From: Allomuricauda sp. CAU 1633
Lineage (GTDB): Bacteria > Bacteroidota > Bacteroidia > Flavobacteriales > Flavobacteriaceae
Assembly (NCBI RefSeq): GCF_017313225.1
Contig: NZ_JAFLNE010000002.1
Coordinates: 310,001-374,000, forward strand
Direction of reading: 5' to 3'
Length of the DNA stretch: 64,000 nucleotides
Shown here: positions 32,146 through 40,460 of the stretch, in pieces
How the letters are laid out: each line of letters begins with the position of its first letter
Numbering within the stretch: position 1 is the stretch's first letter
Notes under the pieces: model-generated
The model's database searches: none
Told to the model about the DNA's origin: nothing
What the model saw: the letters and a program-made list of their open reading frames with translations, nothing else
Position numbers and translations under genes: made by a program

Positions 32146-33324
32146 ATGTCGTCGGACACGAGTAAAAGATATGCACAACGTGGAGTTTCTGCCTCCAAAG
32201 AAGATGTGCACAATGCCATCAAAAATATTGATAAGGGCCTTTTTCCAAAGGCGTTTTGCAAAATTGTACCCGATTATTTAACGGGTAGCCAAGAGCACTG
32301 TTTGGTAATGCATGCCGATGGAGCCGGTACCAAGTCCTCCTTGGCCTATATGTACTGGAAAGAGACCGGAGATATTTCCGTATGGAAAGGCATTGCCCAA
32401 GATGCCCTTATCATGAATGTGGATGATCTTATCTGCGTGGGTGCCACAGACAATATCATGCTATCGTCCACCATTGGGCGAAATAAAAACTTGATTCCCG
32501 GAGAGGTCATTTCAGCCATCATCAATGGTACTGAAGAATTGATTTCCGATTTGGAAAAGCATGGGATTACCATTCGTTCCACAGGTGGAGAAACAGCGGA
32601 TGTAGGTGATTTGGTACGCACCATTATTGTGGATTCCACCGTCACCGCCCGAATGGAACGTTCAAAAGTAATTGACAATGCCAATATTAAGGCCGGGGAT
32701 GTCATTGTAGGATTGGCTTCCTTCGGAAAAGCGAGTTACGAAAGTGAATATAATGGGGGAATGGGCAGTAATGGACTGACTTCGGCCCGCCATGACGTAT
32801 TCGAGAAATATTTGGCCCAAAAATATCCCGAAAGTTATGATGCTTTGGTTCCTGGAGAGTTGGTCTATTCCGGAAAAACAAAACTAACCGATGAAGTGTC
32901 AGATTCCCCATTAGATGCCGGAAAATTGGTGCTTTCACCCACTCGTACGTATGCGCCAATCATCAAAAAAATATTGGAAAAATATAATGCAGACCAAATC
33001 CATGGGATGGTCCATTGTAGCGGTGGGGCACAGACCAAGATTCTTCATTTTGTGGAGAACCTTCACATCATAAAGGACAATATGTTCGCCATTCCTCCAC
33101 TGTTTAAATTGATTCAGGAACAATCGGGCACGGACTGGAAGGAAATGTACCAGGTTTTTAATTGCGGACATCGCATGGAACTTTATGTGAATGAACAAGT
33201 TGCGGACGATATTATCAAAATATCCAAAAGTTTTGATGTAGATGCCCAAATTGTTGGTCGTGTAGAAGCTTCAGAACACAAAAAATTGACCATACAAAGT
33301 ACGTATGGTAAGTTTGAGTATTAG
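32146..33324 (+). CDS. purM: Phosphoribosylformylglycinamidine cyclo-ligase (AIR synthase)
   Basis: PurM performs step five of purine synthesis, converting FGAM to AIR with ATP. The 392-residue protein is a longer Bacteroidota variant, with YAQRGVSASKEDVHNAI at the N-terminus, VMHADGAGTKSSLAY, MNVDDLICVGA, STGGETADVGDLV and NCGHRMELYV near the end. These correspond to the PurM fold and its nucleotide-binding loops. A TATTTTTG -7 element is at 32124-32131, 14 bp before the ATG, without a clear -33. It is monocistronic; glutamine from the adjacent GS enzymes feeds the same pathway. Confidence 0.93.
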   Translation: MSSDTSKRYAQRGVSASKEDVHNAIKNIDKGLFPKAFCKIVPDYLTGSQEHCLVMHADGAGTKSSLAYMYWKETGDISVWKGIAQDALIMNVDDLICVGATDNIMLSSTIGRNKNLIPGEVISAIINGTEELISDLEKHGITIRSTGGETADVGDLVRTIIVDSTVTARMERSKVIDNANIKAGDVIVGLASFGKASYESEYNGGMGSNGLTSARHDVFEKYLAQKYPESYDALVPGELVYSGKTKLTDEVSDSPLDAGKLVLSPTRTYAPIIKKILEKYNADQIHGMVHCSGGAQTKILHFVENLHIIKDNMFAIPPLFKLIQEQSGTDWKEMYQVFNCGHRMELYVNEQVADDIIKISKSFDVDAQIVGRVEASEHKKLTIQSTYGKFEY

Positions 33325-33370
33325 CATACGAATCAAGGTATTTTAACGTTCTTTTTATAAACCTCTTGCT

Positions 33371-33826
33371 ATGGAAAGAAAAGAATTTTTAAGAAGCCTG
33401 GGCGCAGGTGCAGCTTTTGCCCTTATGTTTCCTTGTGCTCAAGGATGCTCCAAAGATGGTGAACTGGAAACGTTTCCCGTCTCCAATGGGGTTGATTTTA
33501 CCATTGATTTAGACTCAGCTTTAGCTGCCCCATTGGCAAACAACGGGGGCTATATTTCTGTGAAATCTTCTCAGGACCTTACCTATTTTGATATTGTTGT
33601 GGCCCGAAACTTGCAAGGTGAACTTATTGCGGCAAGTAAGATCTGTAGCCATCAAGGAACCGAGGAAATCCGTTTTATATCTGAAGATGGCGGCGTATTT
33701 CATTGCACCACACATCAATCCAGATTTGCTCAAGATGGCACATCTCTTAATTTGAACACTACCAGCAACCCGTTGAAAATTTTTAGCACAGAACTCGACG
33801 GTACCATACTTCGGGTTTTTGAGTAA
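33371..33826 (+). CDS. Exported Rieske [2Fe-2S] protein
   Basis: The 151-residue product has a Tat/lipoprotein-like leader (KEFLRSLGAGAAFALMFPCAQGC, with Cys22 and Cys26 as lipidation candidates). It has a Rieske domain with cluster ligands Cys92-x-His94 and Cys112-x2-His115 (CSH and CTTH boxes). It should carry electrons at the outer face of the inner membrane or in the periplasm. It is the first gene of a five-gene same-strand run: Rieske, thioredoxin, ApbE, DUF4266 and DUF3570, with a 20-bp gap to the next gene. Its redox partner is unknown. Confidence 0.9.
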   Translation: MERKEFLRSLGAGAAFALMFPCAQGCSKDGELETFPVSNGVDFTIDLDSALAAPLANNGGYISVKSSQDLTYFDIVVARNLQGELIAASKICSHQGTEEIRFISEDGGVFHCTTHQSRFAQDGTSLNLNTTSNPLKIFSTELDGTILRVFE

Positions 33827-33846
33827 TCGGGTTTGACCAAAATCGT

Positions 33847-34284
33847 ATGAAGAAGTTCTTAACCATAGTATTTTTATGTTTCGTTGGCGTTATGCATGCC
33901 CAAGAGTGGCAAGATAATTTCAACGATGCTGTGGATTTGGCCATTCAGGAAGACAAACCCATTGTTTTGGTCTTTTCAGGGTCTGATTGGTGTGCTCCCT
34001 GCATCCGGCTAAAACGAAATATTTTGGATTCGGATGAGTTCAAAAGCTATGCTTTTTCCCATTATGTGCTCTATAATGCCGATTTTCCCCGAAAGAAAAA
34101 GAACCAACTTCCCGAAGATAAAACAGCAGTCAATAAAACCTTAGCTGAAAAGTACAATCCAAAGGGATATTTTCCTTTGGTAGTAGTGTTGGATAAGAAC
34201 CAATCTGTTTTGGGCAAGACAGGTTTTAATGTAAGGGCCACCCCAGAAAAATATATTGCAGTACTCAATGATTTTGTAAAATGA
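33847..34284 (+). CDS. Exported thioredoxin-like protein
   Basis: The 145-residue product has a signal peptide (about 1-18, ending VMHAQ) and a thioredoxin fold with WCAPC at residues 48-52, followed by IRLKRNILDSDEFKSYA. The later segment KYNPKGYFPLVVVLD supplies the cis-Pro region. It should reduce or isomerise thiols in the periplasm. Its stop overlaps the start of the ApbE gene (ATGA, 34281-34284), so coupling is tight. A likely job is keeping the Cys-x-Cys tail of the DUF4266 lipoprotein reduced, which is inference from the operon. Confidence 0.9.
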   Translation: MKKFLTIVFLCFVGVMHAQEWQDNFNDAVDLAIQEDKPIVLVFSGSDWCAPCIRLKRNILDSDEFKSYAFSHYVLYNADFPRKKKNQLPEDKTAVNKTLAEKYNPKGYFPLVVVLDKNQSVLGKTGFNVRATPEKYIAVLNDFVK

Positions 34285-35279
34285 AAACGCTCACAGTCCT
34301 TTTTTGCAGCCTGTTTTGTATGCTGTCGCAAGGACAGTTGGTGCAGCGTGATATTACGGTAAAAAAGACCCTGAAACTGATGGGTACCCGGTTTGAAATT
34401 ACCGTTGTAGCCCCAAATGAGGAAATTGGCTATCTGGATATTGATGAAGCGGTTTCGGAAATAGAGCGGATAGAAAGAATGATCTCCTCATGGGATGAAG
34501 CTTCCGAAACTTCCAAAATCAACAAAAATGCAGGAATACAAGCTGTAAAGGTGAGCCCAGAATTATTTCGTTTGATAGAGAGAGCGATAAAAATTTCCGA
34601 AATCACAGATGGAGCCTTTGATATTACCTACGCATCCATGGATAACATCTGGAAGTTTGATGGCACCATGGACTGTATGCCTGCAGAAGTGGATATTAAA
34701 AATTCCATCGCAAAAATTGGATATAAGAAAATAGTATTGGACCCAGAAGCGCAAACTGTGTTTTTAAGTGAACCCGGTATGAAAATAGGCTTCGGCGCTA
34801 TTGGTAAGGGGTACGCTGCGGACAAGGCCAAGGAGCTTTTAACCTCCAAACAGGTTAAGGGGGGCATTATCAATGCTTCGGGCGATTTAACCACTTGGGG
34901 CACCAAAGTAACCGGGGAAAAATGGTTGGTCGGTATTGCCAATCCCTTGAGCAAGGAAAAGGTGTTTAGTTGGTTACCTGTAGTGGAATCTTCAGTGGCC
35001 ACATCGGGCAATTATGAAAAATACATCACCCTAAATGGCAAAAAGTACTCCCATATTATTGACCCACGTACCGGATACCCTACTAATGGTATCAATAGTG
35101 TATCGGTTTTTGCCAAGCATGCCGAATTATGCGATGCCTTGGCCACAGCAGTCTTTATCATGGGAAAGGACACAGGGATACACATGATTAACCAGATTGA
35201 TGGGGTAGAGGTCGTTGTAGTGGATTCAGACAATAAAATACACAAGAGTTCAGGAATCATTTTCGATACGAATCCGTAA
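34281..35279 (+). CDS. apbE: FAD:protein FMN transferase
   Basis: ApbE attaches FMN covalently to Thr/Ser of exported proteins, using FAD as donor. The 332-residue protein has a signal peptide (about 1-18) and the ApbE core: LMGTRFEITV, SSWDEASETSKIN, GAIGKGYAADKAKELL, GGIINASGDLTTWG and YSHIIDPRTGYPTNGINSVSVFAK, with the Asp/Thr metal site in the last stretch. It sits between a thioredoxin (4-bp overlap) and DUF4266 (9-bp gap). No classical flavinylation substrate such as NqrC or RnfG is in the window, so its target is probably in this operon. Confidence 0.96.
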   Translation: MKTLTVLFCSLFCMLSQGQLVQRDITVKKTLKLMGTRFEITVVAPNEEIGYLDIDEAVSEIERIERMISSWDEASETSKINKNAGIQAVKVSPELFRLIERAIKISEITDGAFDITYASMDNIWKFDGTMDCMPAEVDIKNSIAKIGYKKIVLDPEAQTVFLSEPGMKIGFGAIGKGYAADKAKELLTSKQVKGGIINASGDLTTWGTKVTGEKWLVGIANPLSKEKVFSWLPVVESSVATSGNYEKYITLNGKKYSHIIDPRTGYPTNGINSVSVFAKHAELCDALATAVFIMGKDTGIHMINQIDGVEVVVVDSDNKIHKSSGIIFDTNP

Positions 35280-35288
35280 ATTTATTCC

Positions 35289-35498
35289 ATGGGAAAACTT
35301 CTTTTTTTCTTTCTTCTTTTAATTTTTTCCAGTTCCTGTGTTGCGGTTCGGGAATATGAAAAGGTGTATGTAAGTGATGCTGAGATGCAACTGGGAGCGA
35401 GACCTTGTGAACGCTTTGAGACCAACTTTCATATCTATCGCGAAGCTTCATCCGGAGCCAACGGGGGAAAAACAGGTGGGGGCTGTGGATGTAACTAA
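35289..35498 (+). CDS. DUF4266 small lipoprotein with Cys-x-Cys tail
   Basis: The 69-residue product has a lipobox ending SSSC (Cys17) and a short body containing RPCERFE (Cys40). Its C-terminus is Gly-rich and ends GGGCGCN (Cys66, Cys68). This matches the DUF4266 pattern, which occurs next to DUF3570. The terminal C-x-C suggests a metal or disulfide/modified-peptide site. The segment EASSGANGG (residues 52-60) resembles an ApbE acceptor site (SGAT) but has Asn in place of Thr. The following DUF3570 gene starts two bases after the stop. Function is undescribed to my knowledge. Confidence 0.9.
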   Translation: MGKLLFFFLLLIFSSSCVAVREYEKVYVSDAEMQLGARPCERFETNFHIYREASSGANGGKTGGGCGCN

Positions 35499-35499
35499 A

Positions 35500-36828
35500 A
35501 TGATAGCCCTTGAGATGGAGAACAATCCAAAAATTCAACATTCCAACAACTTAAAAAATGCATTGATACTGATTGTATGTGCTTTGGGTATGGTTACGGG
35601 ATGGGCACAACAAACCGATACTTCCTACAAGCGACGCGTGTTGGAGACCAGTGAGGTTGATGTGCTGTTCAGTTATTACGACCAAGATGGGCGACATGCC
35701 GCCGTAACGGGTGGAGAAGGTACGGAAGATTTAACCGACGCCACTTCAACCTTGGTATTACGCATGCCCATGAACGAAGATGACATCCTTACGGTAGATG
35801 TGGGATTGTCAGCCTATACCTCAGCATCTTCCAGTAATGTCAACCCTTGGGATGGGCGTAGGGAAGGCAACCCTTTTGATGCTTCATCAGGCGAATCCAG
35901 AAAGGATTTGTTGGCCTACATTAACCCTAGTTACCAGCATAGTTCAGAGGATCGGAATACCATTTGGAGTGGCAATATCTATTTTTCTTCGGAATACGAT
36001 TATTTTTCTTTTGGTTTTGGCGGAAGTTATACAAGACTCTTCAATGAAAAGAACACCGAATTTACATTCAGCAGTCGTGTTTTCCTAGATAAATGGAATG
36101 CCATATATCCAATAGAACTTAGAGATGGCTTTTTTGATGATAGAATCACAGGTATCGGAACCTATAATCCAAATTTTACCGAATTTGGAAAGGAAAATCG
36201 GAATTCCTACTCCTTATCATTTAGTTTTTCCCAGATTTTGAGCCGGAAATTGCAAGGCGCTCTTTTTGTGGATCTTGTAACTCAAAATGGGTTGTTGAGT
36301 ACGCCATTTCAACGGGTGTATTTTGCAGATAACAACGATTTTTTCATTGAGGATTTTCAATTGGCGGACAATGTAGAGCAACTACCCGACAAGAGGTTAA
36401 AGGTTCCTGTTGGTGGGCGCCTTAACTATTATGTGAACGATTTGTTGGTGCTGCGGTCCTATTATCGCTATTATTGGGATGATTGGGGGATTACTTCGCA
36501 TACCGCCAGTCTTGAAACTCCCTTTAAGTTGACGGACAGGTTTACGCTGTATCCTTCGTACCGCTACTACACCCAAACTGCGGCAGATTATTTTTATCCC
36601 AAGGAGGCAGCTTTGTCATCTTACGAGTTTTATACTTCAGATTATGATTTATCCGAATATGATGCCCATCAATATGGGTTTGGTGTTCAATACAAGGATA
36701 TTTTTGCAAGTGCCTCTATTTTCAATTTTGGACTCAAGACCATTGACCTCCGCTTTAGTCAGTATGACCGCAGTGATGGGTTGAATGCCTTTATCATCAC
36801 TTTGGGAACTACATTTATCGCGAATTAG
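35500..36828 (+). CDS. DUF3570 outer-membrane beta-barrel protein
   Basis: The 442-residue product has a signal peptide (about 10-37, ending TGWAQ), an SEVDVLFSYYDQDGRHAAVTGGEG start typical of DUF3570, then many alternating strands and a C-terminal aromatic strand, as in outer-membrane barrels. The ATG at 35500 follows DUF4266 by one base. An FDASSGES segment (35878-35898) resembles ApbE acceptor motifs except for Glu instead of Ala. DUF4266-DUF3570-ApbE-thioredoxin neighbours recur in several Gram-negative groups, to my recollection, but I know of no assigned function. Its 3' end overlaps the converging ABC gene by 14 bp. Confidence 0.9.
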   Translation: MIALEMENNPKIQHSNNLKNALILIVCALGMVTGWAQQTDTSYKRRVLETSEVDVLFSYYDQDGRHAAVTGGEGTEDLTDATSTLVLRMPMNEDDILTVDVGLSAYTSASSSNVNPWDGRREGNPFDASSGESRKDLLAYINPSYQHSSEDRNTIWSGNIYFSSEYDYFSFGFGGSYTRLFNEKNTEFTFSSRVFLDKWNAIYPIELRDGFFDDRITGIGTYNPNFTEFGKENRNSYSLSFSFSQILSRKLQGALFVDLVTQNGLLSTPFQRVYFADNNDFFIEDFQLADNVEQLPDKRLKVPVGGRLNYYVNDLLVLRSYYRYYWDDWGITSHTASLETPFKLTDRFTLYPSYRYYTQTAADYFYPKEAALSSYEFYTSDYDLSEYDAHQYGFGVQYKDIFASASIFNFGLKTIDLRFSQYDRSDGLNAFIITLGTTFIAN

Positions 36829-37474
36829 GCCTTACATAACCTTCGCTTACCAAATCTTCAACACTCTTAATCGATTTGGAACATCCGTTAGCAAGAAAAT
36901 AAATGTTGTCACTGACCTCTAGAATATCTTTATAAAAATGGTCTGTTATTAGGATTGCACTGTTCTTTTTTCGTACTTCAATTATGGATTTTATCTTCTG
37001 TATATAAAGCGGCGAGATAAATGAAAAAGGTTCATCAAGTAAGATGATCTCTTTGTTCTGATGTAAAATAAGATAGGTCTCCAAAACCTTGATTTCCCCA
37101 CTTGAAAGCTCAGATATAGTTAGGTTTTGGTAAACTTTAAAGCTTTCAAACTCCTTTTTAAATTTATTCCAATCCACATCAAAAAGATTGAAGGCGGTTT
37201 GGATTTTCATGGAATTTGGCAAAAGTTGATGTTGTGGAAGATATGCCACTTTATTGGTTTGGAAGAGCTTTTTTTGAATGACTTTACCGTCAATGCGAAC
37301 CGATTTATATTTTGATGCCAAACACCCGAAGATAATCTTTAAAAGAGAAGTCTTTCTAGAACCGTTCCTTCCCAATATGCCAGTCACATTTCCATGCTGT
37401 GCACGAAGATAAATGCCAAAAAGAATCCGTTTGGCACCAAAATTCAGTTCTATGTTGTCTACCTCAAGAATCAT
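36815..37474 (-). CDS. ABC transporter ATP-binding protein with altered Walker A
   Basis: The 219-residue protein has the ABC ATPase motifs: Walker A region GRNGSRKT (residues 35-42), signature LSSGE, Walker B IILLDEP and the switch His in ITDHFY. Canonical Walker A is GxxGxGKS/T; here residue 40 is Arg (codon AGA at 37357-37355) where Gly is expected, so nucleotide binding may be weakened or lost. Start ATG 37474 overlaps the stop of the small membrane gene upstream (ATGA). The longer frame to 37534 is not supported. Together they may be an incomplete or unusual ABC system; the cargo is unknown. Confidence 0.82.
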   Translation of the reverse strand: MILEVDNIELNFGAKRILFGIYLRAQHGNVTGILGRNGSRKTSLLKIIFGCLASKYKSVRIDGKVIQKKLFQTNKVAYLPQHQLLPNSMKIQTAFNLFDVDWNKFKKEFESFKVYQNLTISELSSGEIKVLETYLILHQNKEIILLDEPFSFISPLYIQKIKSIIEVRKKNSAILITDHFYKDILEVSDNIYFLANGCSKSIKSVEDLVSEGYVRPNSR

Positions 37475-37773
37475 TGAAAGAAAACGAAATAAATAAGGAT
37501 AGAGGTAAGAAGTTCCATCAAAAAAGAAAGGCAAAAAAGATGCGTTTTGGAGAGGCCAAAATTGTTGTAGAAAACTAGGCTCTGTTTTGACTCACCATCT
37601 TGTAATTTCAGAAAATAAATTCCCAATAGCATCAATTTAAAGCACATCACTGAGAAAAAGGAAACCTTGAAGACAAACAGGAAAATTGTGATGGTATTGG
37701 ATAGAACAAAAATCGTCTTATAGAACAGAAAGACAAGCCGATACGTTTTAAGGCGGAACAATAACCAAGGCAT
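37471..37773 (-). CDS. Small integral membrane protein, possible ABC partner
   Basis: The 100-residue product has three probable membrane segments (about 12-30, 32-52 and 78-98) with Lys/Arg-rich connections. I recognise no family. It overlaps the ABC ATPase start by 4 bp (ATGA), so the two form an operon. It is too short for a normal permease subunit, so either it forms a small homo-oligomer, it is a remnant, or it is only an accessory. It diverges from prfA. Confidence 0.7.
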   Translation of the reverse strand: MPWLLFRLKTYRLVFLFYKTIFVLSNTITIFLFVFKVSFFSVMCFKLMLLGIYFLKLQDGESKQSLVFYNNFGLSKTHLFCLSFLMELLTSILIYFVFFQ

Positions 37774-37824
37774 TTACTAAATGTACAAATTAATCGTAAA
37801 TTCGCAGTCTTAGTGGAAGGAGAT

Positions 37825-38901
37825 ATGCTCGATAAACTCAACATTGTAAAACAACGTTTTGATGAGGTCGCAGACCTTATCATTCAGCCTGATATCATTT
37901 CGGACCAACAGCGGTATGTAAAACTGAACAAGGAGTACAAGGACCTTAAAGTATTGGTTGATAAGCGGGATCAATACATTGAACTTACCAATAATATTAA
38001 CGAGGCAGAGGAAATTATTGCAGATGGCAGTGATGCCGAGATGGTGGAAATGGCCAAGATGCAACTGGAAGAGGCCAAAGGTGCCTTGCCCCAATTGGAA
38101 GAAGAAATAAAGTTTCTGTTGATTCCGAAAGACCCTGAAGATGCAAAGGATGTGGTTATGGAGGTCAGGGCAGGAACTGGAGGCGATGAGGCCAGTATTT
38201 TTGCTGGGGACCTATTCCGAATGTATACCAAATACTGCGAATCCAAAGGCTGGAAGACCAATATTATCGATTTAAGTGAGGGAACCAGCGGTGGATATAA
38301 AGAAATCCATTTTGAAGTAAGTGGGGAAGATGTGTACGGCACCTTAAAGTTTGAAGCTGGAGTGCACCGCGTACAACGGGTGCCGCAAACCGAAACCCAA
38401 GGCCGGGTACACACCAGTGCTGCCACCGTCATGGTAATCCCGGAGGCAGAGGAATTTGATGTTCAAATTGACCCAAAAGATGTACGGATAGATTATTTCT
38501 GTTCTTCAGGACCTGGAGGACAGTCCGTGAACACCACCTATTCCGCGGTACGATTGACACACGTTCCAACAGGGATTGTAGCCCAATGTCAGGATGAAAA
38601 ATCGCAGCACAAAAACAAGGATAAAGCCTTTAAAGTGTTACGTTCCCGTTTGTACGACATGGAATTAGCCAAGAAGCAGGCAGAAGATGCGGCCAAAAGA
38701 AATTCGCAGGTGAGCAGTGGAGATCGCTCGGCAAAGATTAGAACGTACAACTATCCACAAGGTAGGGTCACGGACCACAGAATTGGACTTACACTTTACG
38801 ATTTGCAGAACATCATGAATGGCGATATCCAAAAAATTATTGACGAGCTAATGTTGGTGGAGAATACTGAGAAATTGAAAGAGGCTTCTGAGATATTTTA
38901 G
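37825..38901 (+). CDS. prfA: Peptide chain release factor 1
   Basis: RF1 ends translation at UAA and UAG. The 358-residue protein has the peptide-loop GGQ motif in [20 protein letters not shown] (about residue 230) and [11 protein letters not shown], typical of RF1/RF2. The downstream [17 protein letters not shown] and VTDHRIGL segments are RF1-like. An AAGGAG box at 37816-37821 precedes the ATG at 37825, a clear ribosome-binding site unusual in this window. The frame extends back to 37813 but without reason. A 7-bp tandem repeat and pyrF follow. Confidence 0.97.
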   Translation: MLDKLNIVKQRFDEVADLIIQPDIISDQQRYVKLNKEYKDLKVLVDKRDQYIELTNNINEAEEIIADGSDAEMVEMAKMQLEEAKGALPQLEEEIKFLLIPKDPEDAKDVVMEVRAGTGGDEASIFAGDLFRMYTKYCESKGWKTNIIDLSEGTSGGYKEIHFEVSGEDVYGTLKFEAGVHRVQRVPQTETQGRVHTSAATVMVIPEAEEFDVQIDPKDVRIDYFCSSGPGGQSVNTTYSAVRLTHVPTGIVAQCQDEKSQHKNKDKAFKVLRSRLYDMELAKKQAEDAAKRNSQVSSGDRSAKIRTYNYPQGRVTDHRIGLTLYDLQNIMNGDIQKIIDELMLVENTEKLKEASEIF

Positions 38902-38904
38902 TTT

Positions 38905-38953
38905 TCAGAAGTCAGAAGTCAGAAGTCAGAAGTCGGGAGTCAGTGGTCAGTTT
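38905..38953. repeat. 7-bp tandem repeat between prfA and pyrF
   Basis: TCAGAAG repeats four times exactly from 38905 to 38932, followed by degraded units TCGGGAG, TCAGTGG and TCAGTTT to 38953. It begins 3 bp after the prfA stop and ends 25 bp before pyrF. Confidence 0.95.
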
Positions 38954-38978
38954 GAGCGCGGTCAAGAACCCTCAATAA

Positions 38979-39803
38979 ATGAAAATAGAACAATTAATTT
39001 CCCAAATCCATCAAAAGAAATCCTTTCTCTGTGTAGGGTTGGATACAGATTTGGAAAAAGTTCCCAAACACCTTCTAAAGGAAGAAGACCCCATTTTTGC
39101 TTTCAACAAAGCCATTATTGATGCTACCCATCCCTATTGTGTGGCTTATAAGCCCAATATTGCGTTTTATGAAGCCTATGGCCTGCAAGGTTGGAAATCT
39201 TTGGAGCGTACCATGGTGTATTTGAATGAGAAACATCCTGAAATCTTTACCATTGCTGATGCCAAACGGGGGGACATTGGCAACACCTCCACCCGATACG
39301 CCAAAGCTTTCTTTGAAACCTTAAATTTTGACTCGATCACCATTGCGCCTTATATGGGTAAGGATTCGGTTGAGCCCTTTTTGGAATTTGAGGACAAGCA
39401 TACCATTTTATTGGCGTTGACGTCCAATCAGGGAGCTTTCGATTTTCAAACCAAAAAAATTGAAGGGAATGAGCTCTACAAAGAAGTTTTGAAAATTTCC
39501 AAAACGTATAAAAATACAGAGCGATTGATGTATGTTGTGGGAGCTACCAAAGCATCGTACCTCAAAGAAATCAGGGAGATTGTTCCAAACAGTTTTCTGT
39601 TGGTTCCTGGAGTAGGGGCCCAAGGTGGTAACTTGCAAGATGTATGTGCTTATGGAATGACCAAGGAAGTGGGATTATTGGTCAATTCCTCACGCGGAAT
39701 ATTGTACGCTTCAACAGACCGCGATTTTGCGGATGCTGCAGCGGAGCAAGCCAAAAAAATACAGATTGAAATGAAGGTTGAATTGGGGAAAGTCCACAAA
39801 TAA
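38979..39803 (+). CDS. pyrF: Orotidine 5'-phosphate decarboxylase
   Basis: PyrF converts OMP to UMP in pyrimidine synthesis. The 274-residue protein is the longer type 2 form with [12 protein letters not shown], the catalytic [11 protein letters not shown] (Asp, Lys, Asp triad, about residues 87-97), [22 protein letters not shown] and [11 protein letters not shown] near the C-terminus. Length and motifs fit. A 7-bp tandem repeat separates it from prfA. It converges with a small gene only one base away. Confidence 0.96.
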   Translation: MKIEQLISQIHQKKSFLCVGLDTDLEKVPKHLLKEEDPIFAFNKAIIDATHPYCVAYKPNIAFYEAYGLQGWKSLERTMVYLNEKHPEIFTIADAKRGDIGNTSTRYAKAFFETLNFDSITIAPYMGKDSVEPFLEFEDKHTILLALTSNQGAFDFQTKKIEGNELYKEVLKISKTYKNTERLMYVVGATKASYLKEIREIVPNSFLLVPGVGAQGGNLQDVCAYGMTKEVGLLVNSSRGILYASTDRDFADAAAEQAKKIQIEMKVELGKVHK

Positions 39804-39804
39804 T

Positions 39805-39990
39805 TCAGCCTAAGCTTTCCAGTACTTTTTTGATGCTCTGCGCCTTCCTTTTGAAAAATTCAACCAAGTGGGAGTCACCATTGGCCGCTTTTTCAATAAA
39901 ATTTTTATATCTGAACTCCAAAATGGTAATCGCTTGACTACCGCTGGTGATTGGAGTCACTGTTCCAACTCTACAATACTGATTATTCAT
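39805..39990 (-). CDS. Small protein of unknown function
   Basis: A 61-residue product, MNNQYCRVGTVTPITSGS to KSIKKVLESLG, with a short strand-like N-terminal part and a basic helical C-terminus. I recognise no domain. It is tightly packed, its stop codon one base after the pyrF stop on the other strand, which supports a real gene, but a chance frame cannot be ruled out. Confidence 0.5.
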   Translation of the reverse strand: MNNQYCRVGTVTPITSGSQAITILEFRYKNFIEKAANGDSHLVEFFKRKAQSIKKVLESLG

Positions 39991-40460
39991 AACTCAAGAT
40001 TTGTTATATCAAAGATACGTTGAAAACTCAGGGATGGATTACAAGGAAATAGGGTATACGTCTAGAAATCAGGTTATTTATCTAAAATTTAACAGAATCG
40101 CTGCCTTCTTGATCATTCCCTTACCTTTTGGGTGTAAAAACTTAACTTACATTTGGGAAAACAATTTTGTTGGGCACATGACTTAGTTCATGTCTTAAGA
40201 ATTTGTGCTGGGAACCTTTTTCTTTGCCTACGAAGCCAACCAAAATAACACTTTTACCCACAAAAAAACCGGTGCGAACACCGGTTTAAACTAACTAACT
40301 CAAAAAAATGCTAACTCAGATAATTTCTGTTTACAAAATTCCTGTTTAACCTTCAGGTCAAGGTTAATTTAACTTTAGGAATTTGTTATAATTGTCTCGT
40401 ATAATTGATTTTATAACGACAACATTTTTAACTTATTGCACTATTCTGAAAAAATTATGA
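39991..40460. other. 470-bp gene-free region
   Basis: No supported gene. A 61-codon plus-strand frame at 40001-40186 has no domain or ribosome-binding site and looks like chance. The main structure is the strong hairpin at 40260-40287. Confidence 0.4.
40260..40287 (-). terminator. Strong hairpin with T tail, minus strand
   Basis: On the minus strand AAACCGGTG, a TTCG loop and CACCGGTTT, then T residues to a seven-T run. It is about 175 bp downstream of the DUF4197 gene, so either that gene has a long 3' UTR or a small RNA ends here. Confidence 0.75.

Noticed and set aside
40001..40186. 61-codon plus-strand frame
   Set aside because: No domain, no ribosome-binding site, and no conserved neighbour.
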